This document shows, piece by piece, positions 42,754-51,929 of a stretch of DNA of 64,000 bases. A program made the translations under genes and the position numbers. How positions within the stretch are numbered: position 1 is the first letter of the stretch; every line of letters begins with the position of its first letter. The notes below the pieces were generated by a model. The model did no database searches, was not told the origin of the DNA, and saw only the letters and a program-made list of their open reading frames with translations. The stretch comes from Flavobacteriales bacterium (GTDB lineage Bacteria; Bacteroidota; Bacteroidia; Flavobacteriales_D; Sanyastnellaceae): the NCBI GenBank assembly GCA_016722445.1, contig JADKIZ010000011.1:62001-126000 (forward strand). The letters run 5' to 3'.

Positions 42754-45663
42754 ATGTTGTTTAACCAGATCACGAAAAGAAGACTTGGTTTTCTTCTGAC
42801 TGCATTCGCCATAATTATTTCTTTGCCTTCTGTTGCTCAAACAATTAAGGGCAATGTGATCGATGCGAATGGCGGGGTTCCGCTTTTCGCTGCCATCGTG
42901 AGCGAAAAAGGAACAACCAATGGTGTTCCAACGGATTTTGATGGTGAATTCAGCCTGAAAGTTTCAACCCTTCCTGCCACGATACAGATTACCTTGGTGG
43001 GGTATCAAACTGCCGAAATGGAAGTGACATCGGCAGAGAAGCGCATCACGATTTCTTTGAGTGCTGTTGATAATGTGCTCGAACAGGTGGAAGTTACCAG
43101 TGATAGAATTCTTGAAAAACAAAAGAAGTCACCTTTATCAGTGGAAAACATGGATGCTATCGCCATCAAAGAAGTTCCGACAGGAAACTTTTATGAAGGC
43201 TTGGCTTCGCTGAAAGGTGTTGATATGGCTTCAGCAAGTTTGGCTTTTAGGGTCATCAATACGCGCGGCTTCAACAGCACTTCTCCTGTTCGTGTTTTAC
43301 AAATCATCGATGGTGTCGACAATCAATCGCCGGGTTTGAATTTTTCTCTGGGAAACTTCCTCGGTGCCCCTGATCTCGATGTAAAAAGTGTAGACATTGT
43401 GCAAGGTGCAAGTAGTGCTTACTATGGACCCGGTGCTTTCAATGGTGTAATTAGCATGGAAACAAAAGATCCATTCCTTACTCCGGGTCTCACGGCAAAT
43501 CTGAAAGTTGGCGAGAGAAGCCTCGTGCAGCCTTGTATTCGGTGGGCAGATTTCTATAACAATAGTGCAGGTAAAGCATGGTTCGCATTCAAACTCAATC
43601 TGTGTTATCTCACAGCAAAGGATTGGCATGCCAAAAACTATGAACCCATTTATGGCAGCTCAAATGGGAATTCTAATCCAGGTCGTTACGACGCGGTAAA
43701 TACTTATGGCGACGAATATTTTGGTGCATTCGATTATTCGACAGCATCGCCATCTTCACAACAATATCGCGGGCTTGGAACTTTTTATCGCACAGGGTAC
43801 AGAGAAGAAGATTTGGTGAATTACAACACTGAAAACCTCAAAGCAAGTGCAGCATTTCATTTTAGATTGAATCCTGATCTTGATTATGAGTCACCGGAAA
43901 TCATTCTGCAAACAAACTATGGTAAGGGTACCACTGTTTATCAAGGTGACAATCGATTCAGTTTGCGCGACATTCAGTTTTTCCAACATCGCGTGGAATT
44001 CAGAAAAAAAGGGAAGTACTACCTGCGTCTATATGCTACTCAAGAGAACGCAGGGAATAGCTATGATCCATATTTCACTGCAAAAAAATTATTGGATGAA
44101 GCTAGATCAAATGAAGATTGGGCTTCTGCTTATGTGAAATACTGGCAACAAAAGGTCATCCCAAGAATGAATGCCCTGGGTTATCCTGAACTCGTTCAAA
44201 ATCCTGATTGGCCTGGACCAGTGGTAGATCCGTTGTACCAACAATTTTATTTGCCTTATAGCAATACGGCGTGGATGAATACGTACCAGGATTCGTTGAC
44301 TGCTTGGCATGCTTGGGTCGAACAATTGACCAACAACGGTAATGCCGGAATACCAATGGATACACTTGGCTACTTCGCACCCGGATCAGAACGGTTCAAG
44401 GAATCATTCGACCGCATTACTTCTGCAAAAAATAATGATGGTGAAGGTGGTACAAAGTTCTACGATAAATCTGCCCTCTATCAAATTCAAGGCGAACATC
44501 AATGGTCATTCGTTAAAATAGATGAAGTCAGAGCTGGTTTTAGTGGAAGATTGTATACCCCAGATTCTGATGGAACGATTTTCATTGATACCTTGAAAAG
44601 GAATATCACAGATAATCCGGCTGGGGGAAAGGATACGACTTACTCGAAAAATAAATTTACCAATTATCAATTCGGGTTTTATATCGGTGCTGAAAAAAAA
44701 TGGAATGATAAACTCATTTTGAATGCCACAGCTCGCGTGGATAAAAATGAAAATTTCGATGCTGTTTTTACACCAGCACTTTCAGCAGTCTATTCCCCTA
44801 AGAAAAATCACTATGTGAGATTTTCATTCTCCAGTGCAGTGCGTAATCCGACATTAACTGATCAATATCTCAACCTCAATGTTGGTCCAGCTACTTTGCG
44901 TGGAAACTTGGAAGGTGTAGACAGCTTGATTACACTTGATTCATTCACTGAATGGAGAGATACTCAAAAACCAAGCTCACTGAAATACTTCAATATCGAT
45001 CCCATCAGACCTGAAGAAGCAAAATCATTTGAGTTGGGATATCGCGGAACGATCGCCGAAAAAATATTCATCGACGCATCTGTTTACACCACTTTCTACC
45101 AACATTTCATAGGGTATAAAATTGGCATCGATGCTCCATTTAATGAAAGTGGACAGATTGAAAATTTCTCGAAAATCAAGGTTTATAGATATGCCGCAAA
45201 TAGCGACAATCAGGTGATCACTCAGGGAGCAAACGTTGGAGCCAGCTATTATTTCTGGAAGCAACATGCATTCACCTGCAACTATTCCTATAACAAATTG
45301 GCAAAGGCAGACGATAATGATCCAATCATTCCGGCTTTCAACACGCCATTGCACAAGTTCAATGTCGGATTCAACGGGCGCGAACTCTGGCCGAATGCAG
45401 CAGGCAATACTTGGGGTTATGCTGTCAACTATAAATGGGTAGATCAATATTTTTGGGAAGGTTCACCTCAATTTACCGGACCAGTACCTTCTTTTATTGT
45501 TTTGGATGCTCAAGTCAATTATACCCTAAAAACAGCCGGTGTCAATTTTAAAGCTGGCTGCTCGAATCTATTGAATAATATGCACATTGAGGCATACGGT
45601 GGACCGGAAATTGGCCGAATGGCCTTCGTCGCAATTCAATACGATTGGAACAAAACCAAGTAA
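42754..45663 (+). CDS. TonB-dependent receptor with CarboxypepD_reg domain
   Basis: The 969-residue protein begins with a signal peptide (MLFNQITKRRLGFLLTAFAIIISLPSVAQ) and a CarboxypepD regulatory-like domain (KGNVIDANGGVPLFAAIVSEKGTTNGVPTDFDGEFSLKV). A plug domain follows (VDIVQGASSAYYGPGAFNGVISMETKDP) and then a complete beta-barrel ending in an aromatic-rich terminus (RMAFVAIQYDWNKTK). The plug carries the RGF-type motif (INTRGFNSTSPVRVLQIIDGVDN). The substrate is unknown, and no SusD-like gene is adjacent. The ATG at 42754 gives the best signal peptide; a GTG at 42697 is upstream. A TATATTCG degenerate -7 box lies at 42742-42749. It is intact, unlike the receptor at 24-27 kb. Confidence 0.9.
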   Translation: MLFNQITKRRLGFLLTAFAIIISLPSVAQTIKGNVIDANGGVPLFAAIVSEKGTTNGVPTDFDGEFSLKVSTLPATIQITLVGYQTAEMEVTSAEKRITISLSAVDNVLEQVEVTSDRILEKQKKSPLSVENMDAIAIKEVPTGNFYEGLASLKGVDMASASLAFRVINTRGFNSTSPVRVLQIIDGVDNQSPGLNFSLGNFLGAPDLDVKSVDIVQGASSAYYGPGAFNGVISMETKDPFLTPGLTANLKVGERSLVQPCIRWADFYNNSAGKAWFAFKLNLCYLTAKDWHAKNYEPIYGSSNGNSNPGRYDAVNTYGDEYFGAFDYSTASPSSQQYRGLGTFYRTGYREEDLVNYNTENLKASAAFHFRLNPDLDYESPEIILQTNYGKGTTVYQGDNRFSLRDIQFFQHRVEFRKKGKYYLRLYATQENAGNSYDPYFTAKKLLDEARSNEDWASAYVKYWQQKVIPRMNALGYPELVQNPDWPGPVVDPLYQQFYLPYSNTAWMNTYQDSLTAWHAWVEQLTNNGNAGIPMDTLGYFAPGSERFKESFDRITSAKNNDGEGGTKFYDKSALYQIQGEHQWSFVKIDEVRAGFSGRLYTPDSDGTIFIDTLKRNITDNPAGGKDTTYSKNKFTNYQFGFYIGAEKKWNDKLILNATARVDKNENFDAVFTPALSAVYSPKKNHYVRFSFSSAVRNPTLTDQYLNLNVGPATLRGNLEGVDSLITLDSFTEWRDTQKPSSLKYFNIDPIRPEEAKSFELGYRGTIAEKIFIDASVYTTFYQHFIGYKIGIDAPFNESGQIENFSKIKVYRYAANSDNQVITQGANVGASYYFWKQHAFTCNYSYNKLAKADDNDPIIPAFNTPLHKFNVGFNGRELWPNAAGNTWGYAVNYKWVDQYFWEGSPQFTGPVPSFIVLDAQVNYTLKTAGVNFKAGCSNLLNNMHIEAYGGPEIGRMAFVAIQYDWNKTK

Positions 45664-45734
45664 TAAGGACATCATTGTATCCGGGGTGTTGGCAGTTTCC
45701 TCAACTGAAATGCTCCAAGTTTGAATAAAACAGA

Positions 45735-45742
45735 TATTTTTG
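45735..45742 (+). promoter_or_regulatory. Possible -7 promoter box for the esterase-like T9SS gene
   Basis: TATTTTTG fits TAnnTTTG and lies 33 bases before the ATG at 45776. A TTTG at 45720-45723 is too close to act as a standard -33 box. Confidence 0.3.
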
Positions 45743-45775
45743 AGGAAAAATCAAAACAATTAATCAAGTTTAAAC

Positions 45776-47818
45776 ATGAAGAAAATCTCTACATTGATTG
45801 CTGCATTCGCCATCTTAAGTAGTATTGGACTCAACGCTCAGCGTTACCTCACCGAAGTCTTCACAGACGTCGATGTGACATCCGGTGTTACTTATGGTGT
45901 AAATGCAACCGTTATTGCTTATACCCAACTCGGGCAAGCAATTCCAGAAGAATTGAAAATGGACATCTATGAACCAAATGGTGACACTGAAACTGATCGT
46001 CCATTGATCCTTTATTTCCACACAGGTAACTTCTTGCCTCATCCGCAGAATGGCGGTCCAAGCGGCACGAGAACTGACCTCAATGTGGTTGAAATGTGTT
46101 CTCGTCTAGCTCGCATGGGATATGTAGTGGCATCTTGTGACTACCGTCTCGGATGGAATCCAGTTGCAACTGAACAAGATGAAAGGGTGTACACCCTCAT
46201 CAATGCTGCTTACCGCGGTGTTCAGGATTGCCGCACAGCAATCCGTTATTTCCGTAAATCAGTTGCTGAAAGCTCTGATCCATACGGTATCGATCCATCT
46301 CGTATTTGTGTTTGGGGTCAGGGTGCTGGCGGTTATATCGCTTTTGCTGCTGCAACAATCAACAATTACTCAGATATCGCTATTCCAAAATTCACCCACG
46401 AAATTGAAGTTCCTCCTGGATCTGGTAACATGGTTACCGTTCCTATGGTTCTCGAAGCAGTGAACGGAGATATCTATGGCACTATTGTCGGAATAAATCC
46501 TAATGATGGCGATACTTTGTGTTACATCAATCACCCTGGTTATGATTCTGACTTCAATGTCATGGTGAACATGGGTGGTGCATGTGGTGATAGCTCTTGG
46601 GTTACTGCCAATGATCCTCCAATGATCTCTTTCCATGCTCCTTCTGATCCATTCGCTCCTTACAACGTTGGTACTGTAATCGTCCCTGGTTTCAACCTTC
46701 CTGTAGTTGAAGTGAGTGGTAGCTACCACGTTCAGCAGTTGGCTAATGCCCTCAACTTGAATCAGTCTTTCTTGAATGCTGACCTCGCAAGTGATGTGTA
46801 CACTGTACAAGCTAATCTTTACAATGATGGTGCTTATGGCCTTTATCCTTTGAACAGACCTGCTGGCTCTGAAGCTGACAGTGCTCCGTGGGAATGGTGG
46901 ACTTCTGACAACGTGAACAATGCCACTGGCTTGCTCACCAATCCGGATATGTCTCAAACTAAAGGTGAAACTTTCCTCGATTCTATTCAGGCGTATGCTG
47001 CTCCTCGTATCATGTGTGCTCTTGCTTTGCCAGGCAGCCCATGTGAAACTCCAACGGCTGAAAACGATCTTTGTGTGGATGCTATCGATATCAATCCGGC
47101 TTTCGCTGGTGCAGTAGATGTGGCTGTTTCTTCTGGTCCATACAGTAACGCTAACGCTACAGGCGGTGATCTCGATGTTGCTGATGTTACAGCTTGCTGG
47201 TTCGATGACCTCGCTGGTAATGGTGATGGCAACAACCCAGAAATTGACAATACCGTATGGTTCACATTCGAAGGGGATGGCGATGAGTATATCGTGATCG
47301 CTGATGATTGTGATGGTACTTCTGATTTCGCTGGTGATACCCAAATGATCATCTATGCTGGTGACGATTGTAACAACCTCACTCCGGTGGCTTGTAATGA
47401 TGACATCAGCACTGCAAATAACATCTATTGGGCTGGAGTGCTTTTGGAAACTACTGCAAGCACTACTTACTACATTGCAATTGACGGGTTCAACTACACT
47501 GGTTTTGGTAGCCCTGATGATCCACTCACCACTGGTGATTTCTGTATCCAGGTTCAACAAACCATCGTGAATGTTGAAGAAAACTCTGATCTTCAGTTTG
47601 TGGTTTATCCAAATCCAACTAAAGATAATTTCACCATTCAAAGCAATGAGATGTTTGAAGGCGTTCGTGTTCACAACATGGTTGGCGACCTCGTTTACGC
47701 TCAGTCAGGCTTGAATACCAAACTATATCGCATTGATAATGTCTTCGCTCCAGGTGTTTATACCATTGAAATTTCTACTGCAAACGGCACTTCTATAAGC
47801 CGAGTTGTTGTTGAATAA
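45776..47818 (+). CDS. Secreted alpha/beta-hydrolase-fold protein with T9SS type A domain and a Ser-to-Gly nucleophile
   Basis: The 680-residue protein has a signal peptide (MKKISTLIAAFAILSSIGLNAQ). A carboxylesterase-like alpha/beta-hydrolase domain follows: LKMDIYEPNGDTETDRPLILYFHTGNFLPHP, MCSRLARMGYVVASCDYRLGW, AAYRGVQDCRTAIRYFR. Where esterases have GxSxG, this protein has GQGAG at 181-185, with Gly183 in place of the catalytic Ser, so it is probably not a serine esterase. A beta-sandwich domain follows at about 430-590 (pre-peptidase-like, FEGDGDEYIVIADDCDGTSDFAG). The last 80 residues are a T9SS type A sorting domain (VYPNPTKDNFTIQS). A terminator follows. Confidence 0.82.
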   Translation: MKKISTLIAAFAILSSIGLNAQRYLTEVFTDVDVTSGVTYGVNATVIAYTQLGQAIPEELKMDIYEPNGDTETDRPLILYFHTGNFLPHPQNGGPSGTRTDLNVVEMCSRLARMGYVVASCDYRLGWNPVATEQDERVYTLINAAYRGVQDCRTAIRYFRKSVAESSDPYGIDPSRICVWGQGAGGYIAFAAATINNYSDIAIPKFTHEIEVPPGSGNMVTVPMVLEAVNGDIYGTIVGINPNDGDTLCYINHPGYDSDFNVMVNMGGACGDSSWVTANDPPMISFHAPSDPFAPYNVGTVIVPGFNLPVVEVSGSYHVQQLANALNLNQSFLNADLASDVYTVQANLYNDGAYGLYPLNRPAGSEADSAPWEWWTSDNVNNATGLLTNPDMSQTKGETFLDSIQAYAAPRIMCALALPGSPCETPTAENDLCVDAIDINPAFAGAVDVAVSSGPYSNANATGGDLDVADVTACWFDDLAGNGDGNNPEIDNTVWFTFEGDGDEYIVIADDCDGTSDFAGDTQMIIYAGDDCNNLTPVACNDDISTANNIYWAGVLLETTASTTYYIAIDGFNYTGFGSPDDPLTTGDFCIQVQQTIVNVEENSDLQFVVYPNPTKDNFTIQSNEMFEGVRVHNMVGDLVYAQSGLNTKLYRIDNVFAPGVYTIEISTANGTSISRVVVE

Positions 47819-47837
47819 ATAATGTTATTTGATTTTC

Positions 47838-47870
47838 AAAACTGCCGGTATTTACCGGCAGTTTTTTTTT
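47838..47870 (+). terminator. Intrinsic terminator of the esterase-like gene
   Basis: A 12-13 bp stem (47838-47850 with 47853-47865) is followed by a run of T bases up to 47870. It lies 20 bases after the stop. Confidence 0.9.
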
Positions 47871-48201
47871 GTCTAAGTATTTCTGGATGGAGCGCTTTCC
47901 TCAGCTGATTATCACCACCCTTTGTCGTATGAAATTTCACAATGAATGTTGCTAAAGAAATGAAGGTGTGTGATTGATTGTATTTATCACGACGCATCAA
48001 TGAGTCTTTACTGAGAATCGATGTTGTTGAACTTGTGGCATGAAGATCACAACCATTAGATTCGAAGGTTATTCCGTTTTCTTTTAGTATATCCTTTGTG
48101 CCCTTTTGGTAGCGACTTTTCAAATGATGATGGCTTTGTCAATTAACACTTGTGTAAATTCTCACAACGTAGGATATTTAGTTACGATAATTGGTAAAGA
48201 A

Positions 48202-48226
48202 AAAGCCCCTCCAATGGAGGGGCTTT
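48202..48226 (-). terminator. Intrinsic terminator of the downstream DUF1573 gene
   Basis: An 11-bp stem (48202-48212 with 48216-48226) with an AAT loop is followed on the minus strand by TTTTTCTTT. It lies 36 bases beyond the stop of the gene at 48263. Confidence 0.88.
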
Positions 48227-48262
48227 AAAGAAGCGATAGAAATGACCGATATCGGTCAGATG

Positions 48263-48718
48263 TTATTGTTTTGCAGGTGCGCCTGTTGGAGTTTTAACTG
48301 GAGCGCCACCAGGAGTTGCTGAAGGATCTGGTCCAACATTACCCTTGATGCTGACAACTTTCACAGGTTCATTCACAGCATTCGAATTGATCGTTACTGT
48401 TTTGTTGATCGGTCCTGGACGTTTGGTATCATACTTCACTTCAATCAATGAAGATTCGCCAGGAAGGATTGGATTCGGATCACACTTAGGAACTGTACAA
48501 CCACATGAACCTTGACAGTTGGTCAAAATGAGCATGTCTGTACCTGTGTTGGTCACTTTGAATGTGCATTCTCCGTTACCTCCAAATGGAACATCGCCAT
48601 AATCATGTGATTCTTTGTCCAGTTTAATTGCCGGACCGCTCACCAATTCTTTTGGCTGGGCGTAAGCTGCAACGATTCCTGCGAATGCGAAGCAGAGGGT
48701 GAATATTGCTTTTTTCAT
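48263..48718 (-). CDS. DUF1573 protein, second copy of a tandem pair
   Basis: The 151-residue protein has a signal peptide (MKKAIFTLCFAFAGIVAAYAQ) starting at 48718 and one DUF1573 immunoglobulin-like domain (HDYGDVPFGGNGECTFKVTNTG ... CQGSCGCTVPKCDPNP ... IEVKYDTKRPGPINKTVTINSNA). The conserved cysteines lie in GSCGCTVPKC. It ends in a short Pro/Ala/Gly-rich tail. DUF1573 proteins are exported in Bacteroidota; function is unknown. It is about 70% identical by eye to the gene just upstream. The pair is separated by a terminator, so each may have its own promoter or the second depends on read-through. Confidence 0.87.
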   Translation of the reverse strand: MKKAIFTLCFAFAGIVAAYAQPKELVSGPAIKLDKESHDYGDVPFGGNGECTFKVTNTGTDMLILTNCQGSCGCTVPKCDPNPILPGESSLIEVKYDTKRPGPINKTVTINSNAVNEPVKVVSIKGNVGPDPSATPGGAPVKTPTGAPAKQ

Positions 48719-48738
48719 ATTAAAGTTGATTTTCATAA

Positions 48739-48767
48739 AAAACTCCGGTAATGATTGCCGGAGTTTT
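48739..48767 (-). terminator. Intrinsic terminator between the two DUF1573 genes
   Basis: A 10-bp stem (48739-48748 with 48758-48767) with a nine-base loop. On the minus strand it is followed by TTTTATG, a short T tract. It is the likely 3' end of the upstream DUF1573 gene and may allow some read-through into the second. Confidence 0.75.
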
Positions 48768-48785
48768 ATAAGTTATCGTTGTGTA

Positions 48786-49238
48786 TTAGTTACCGCCATT
48801 TGGTGCGCCTGCTGGAGCTTTTTCTGGGGCACCTGCTGGAGCTGCATTTGGATCTGGACCAACATTACCTTTGATACGTACAACTTTTACTGGCTCATTG
48901 CCTGCATTAGAGTTGATGGTAACTGATTTGTTGATCGGACCAGGACGCTTAGTGTCATATTTCACTGTAATGATAGATGACTCAGTAGGCTTAATTGGGT
49001 TTGGATCACATTTAGGAACTGTGCAGCCACATGAACCTTTGCACTTACTGATGATGAGGTCCTCTGAACCTGTGTTGGTAACCTTGAATTCGCAAGTACC
49101 ATCACCACCGAAAGGAACTTCGCCGTAATCGTGAACTTCTTTGTCAATGGTAATTGCTGCGCCAGATACCGGTGTTTGTGCCGATACATATGAGATCATT
49201 CCGATCACAAGGGCCAACGAGAGGAGAACTTTTTTCAT
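48786..49238 (-). CDS. DUF1573 protein, first copy of a tandem pair
   Basis: The 150-residue protein has a signal peptide (MKKVLLSLALVIGMISYVSAQ) and a DUF1573 domain nearly the same as that of its neighbour: HDYGEVPFGGDGTCEFKVTNTG, CKGSCGCTVPKCDPNP, VKYDTKRPGPINKSVTINSNA, VRIKGNVGPDPNAAP. The C-terminus is a Gly/Ala/Pro-rich tail that differs in detail from the other copy. The tandem arrangement points to a recent local duplication. The start at 49238 is well supported by the signal peptide, and about 230 bases of non-coding sequence lie upstream. Confidence 0.88.
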   Translation of the reverse strand: MKKVLLSLALVIGMISYVSAQTPVSGAAITIDKEVHDYGEVPFGGDGTCEFKVTNTGSEDLIISKCKGSCGCTVPKCDPNPIKPTESSIITVKYDTKRPGPINKSVTINSNAGNEPVKVVRIKGNVGPDPNAAPAGAPEKAPAGAPNGGN

Positions 49239-49469
49239 TTTCTTGGTTATTTGTATTGTTGTTGTTTATCGTTTTTTTTCTTGTACTCAAATCTAGGGCC
49301 AAAAAGATTCAGTTGAGGGGGCGGTTAACTGAATATTAACAGCATGACCACTTCTGAACCACTTCCGACGTTTTCGGATTTGTGTCACAAAGGTTTCATC
49401 ATCACCTCTTTTGTTCGATTGTTTTAACTTGCCATTAGGACGATTAACGTTTTCTTCTCATTTGACTAC

Positions 49470-51929
49470 TTATTCATGCAGAATTTGTATGGCATGGCTC
49501 GTTTGTCGCTGACCATTAGAAATAACCAGTGAATACCAACCATCACTATACGTACCAGTATCGATTTGGTGCACGACTTCTCCTCCATCGAGTTGAGATT
49601 CGGAAATGATTTGACCTAGAACATCGATAATGGAGATTTTCCACATTCCGGCTTCAGAAATGTTGATGTAAATCTGATCATTGGCTGGAACAGGATATAT
49701 AGACATATTGATGTCCTGTCCTTCCGAAAGTCCTGTGAGTACGATTATTCCACTTCCTGAACAACCATCAGGGGTAATAGCGATTATACCGTATGAATTA
49801 CCAGTATCGGGAAATGGTCCAGGGCCTGTCTCTGTCACACCATCAATATTCCAGACAATATCCTCAAAAAGATTACAATTCGAACATTCTACAACGTCAT
49901 CTGCCGAATTATGGACGAGAACCGGTAGAATTACCGGGTTTACCTGAACAGGAATGCTATAACTACCTGATACAGCACCATTGGTAGCTGTTACAACGAT
50001 ATCAAATTCACTTGCGGTGGTATAAGTGTGATTTGCCGGGCCATTGAAACTAGCACTTCCGCTACCGTCGCCAAAGTCGATGATGTAATCAGTGCCGGCG
50101 TAGAAGTCAGAAAGATTGTTGGCAGTGACTGTCAATGGCGTGCATGCCTCAGTCACATTCGTCATAAAAAATGGTTGTATCACCAGAATTTCTTCAGAAC
50201 CTGTTTGACAACCGTTTTCATCAGTAACCAAAATGGAGTAAAGTCCATTCTGATAATAGTCATTAAAGAAAATATTTTGCGGTCCATCTACGGTGCCCGT
50301 TTCTTCACCTTCGTGGTACCATTCATAATGTCCGGTGCTACAATTGATGCAATTGACCTGATAGCCGGTGGCATCGTAGTTCAGTACCGGAATTTGTGGA
50401 TGATCAAAAACAACTATTGAAATAGTGGTATCCGCAACCGCATTGTTAACCATAAAGGTATATGTCAACTCATAGGTGCCTGGTGTTTCAATGGTATACT
50501 CAAAATCTGTTGAGCATATTTCATTGATGACGTCACTATTCAAAGTAAAGGAGCAATTGCTGTTTTCAATGAAGTCATTGAGGTTGCTGACGTGAATCGT
50601 ATACGGATAACAACCGGAAAGGGTAGCTACTTCGAGATGGGTCGACAGGTATTGACAAGTTCCGTTTTCGAGGTTGAATTGTGGATCATAATTCACTGCT
50701 GTGGAATCTGTGCAACCGGGATAAAGACATGAGCCATTGTTGTAGTCAGCCTCGGGGTTGTAGTTGGCGGCAAGCGGATCAAAACAACCTCCTATCACAC
50801 AACTATCATCATCATAGTTGGCTTGTGGATCGTAATTGTCTGCAGCCTCATCACTACATCCTGAATACAAACAACTGCCATCTTCTGTCGTGGCTGTTGG
50901 ATCAAAATTGATGGCTGAGTCGTCTGTACATCCTGTAAGAGCATTCGAAGGAAAAATATTCATCCTCACCATTGGAATTTTCGGTGAAATGAAAGTGGCG
51001 TTTATGGATGGGAATCTGATCAGTGCTGATTCAGCAAGTGCATTTCCGCTTCGTGCAATTACAAATGTTTGTGTGGAATCTGCTTGACTTACTGCTACAA
51101 AATAAACACTGTCTTGCATCAATTCTACAGGTTCAGGAAAGGGCAATGTGAATAGATTTTCATCTCCAACTCCATTCAGAAAGGCCGCATTTACGAGCAC
51201 GGTATCTGTAAAAGCGATGGTATCATCCATTGCCTCATTGTATATGATTCCATAAATTCCTGAATTCAATGCTGTGCCTTCTGCAAGACCAACTTGAAGG
51301 GAGTGACATGACTGCGAACTAGCGAATGCCTGATAAAAAGTTCCGGCTTCCATTCTGTATCCAATGTAAACGCCTTGAGCACCATAGCTGGTTTCCATGG
51401 GACCTTCATCACGGGCGAAGGTGTGACTGGTAATGGAGTAATCAAGTGAATCAATGTTATTCCACGGGGTCTCATCTTCCTGATCTTGCTCGGTAGTAAA
51501 GTATACGGTATAATCACCAATGGTTGCTGGATTTTGATAGGAAGTTGGCATCAATAGATTCTGCACTTCTCCAGGATTTACAAGTGCGGTCGCGGTGTTT
51601 TGATTGTAAGTTTCTGTAAGCCCATCCTGAATGATCCTCACATTGAGGTATGTGTTCGTTTGTGGATTATATCCAACATTCGTTGCAGCTGCCCCAAAGT
51701 TGAAGTCTGGAATATATGGAATAGGGTATTGGTCGTATTCTAGATCGATATAAGGATCTTCAAAGTTGAATTCATTGTGGTTGGTGTAACGCACGGTTGA
51801 CATCATCAGGTCATTGTCATTGGGCTCATAAATAGTGATGTCGTCCAAAATCCACCAATAACAAAATCCACTGTAATAAAAGCGGAATCTGACATTGGGT
51901 TGATCTACGATATAAGAAGAGATATCCAC
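49470..51929 (-). CDS. Large T9SS-secreted protein with GCxD repeats, C-terminal segment (frameshifted gene)
   Basis: This segment of the secreted protein opens with a jelly-roll end (VDQPNVRFRFYYSGFCYWWILDDITIYEPND). A CARDB-like region follows. Four repeats of the type GCTDxxAxNYDPxAxxxDGSC are encoded at about 50655-50935. Two PKD-like domains come next (FMTNVTEACTPLTVTANNLSDFYAGTDYIIDFGDGSGSASF). The type A sorting domain closes it (IYPVPANDQIYINISEAGMWKISIIDVLGQ). The T9SS domain directs export to the surface or medium. It joins the upstream segment after adding one A to the coding-strand run at 51970-51974 (EKNPYGAQSASAVWASVDISSYI). Function is unknown. Confidence 0.85.
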   Translation of the reverse strand: MDISSYIVDQPNVRFRFYYSGFCYWWILDDITIYEPNDNDLMMSTVRYTNHNEFNFEDPYIDLEYDQYPIPYIPDFNFGAAATNVGYNPQTNTYLNVRIIQDGLTETYNQNTATALVNPGEVQNLLMPTSYQNPATIGDYTVYFTTEQDQEDETPWNNIDSLDYSITSHTFARDEGPMETSYGAQGVYIGYRMEAGTFYQAFASSQSCHSLQVGLAEGTALNSGIYGIIYNEAMDDTIAFTDTVLVNAAFLNGVGDENLFTLPFPEPVELMQDSVYFVAVSQADSTQTFVIARSGNALAESALIRFPSINATFISPKIPMVRMNIFPSNALTGCTDDSAINFDPTATTEDGSCLYSGCSDEAADNYDPQANYDDDSCVIGGCFDPLAANYNPEADYNNGSCLYPGCTDSTAVNYDPQFNLENGTCQYLSTHLEVATLSGCYPYTIHVSNLNDFIENSNCSFTLNSDVINEICSTDFEYTIETPGTYELTYTFMVNNAVADTTISIVVFDHPQIPVLNYDATGYQVNCINCSTGHYEWYHEGEETGTVDGPQNIFFNDYYQNGLYSILVTDENGCQTGSEEILVIQPFFMTNVTEACTPLTVTANNLSDFYAGTDYIIDFGDGSGSASFNGPANHTYTTASEFDIVVTATNGAVSGSYSIPVQVNPVILPVLVHNSADDVVECSNCNLFEDIVWNIDGVTETGPGPFPDTGNSYGIIAITPDGCSGSGIIVLTGLSEGQDINMSIYPVPANDQIYINISEAGMWKISIIDVLGQIISESQLDGGEVVHQIDTGTYSDGWYSLVISNGQRQTSHAIQILHE
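50655..50935 (-). repeat. Four-fold GCxD...DGSC coding repeat
   Basis: Four copies of a roughly 23-residue unit (GCTDDSAINFDPTATTEDGSC, GCSDEAADNYDPQANYDDDSC, GCFDPLAANYNPEADYNNGSC, GCTDSTAVNYDPQFNLENGTC) lie end to end. Each has two Cys and several Asp/Asn, which suggests a small disulfide-bonded, probably calcium-binding loop. Similar repeats occur in other secreted proteins of marine Bacteroidota. Confidence 0.85.

Larger units (their letters stand above)
47819..48262. other. Non-coding spacer between convergent genes (444 bases)
   Basis: This stretch holds the terminator of the esterase-like gene at 47838-47870 and that of the DUF1573 gene at 48202-48226. A 95-codon minus-strand open frame (47836-48123) lies in between, but it runs into the first terminator, has no recognisable homology or signal, and is unlikely to be a gene. 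I see nothing else in it. Confidence 0.6.

Noticed and set aside
46370..47674. A 434-codon open frame on the minus strand opposite the esterase-like gene
   Set aside because: It is antisense to a well supported T9SS protein, has low-complexity Ile/Ser/Arg/Thr content, no signal, no recognisable motif, and arises from the codon usage of the real gene.
47836..48123. A 95-codon minus-strand open frame in the spacer
   Set aside because: Its 3' end is formed by the terminator stem of the neighbouring gene, and it shows no homology, signal or promoter.
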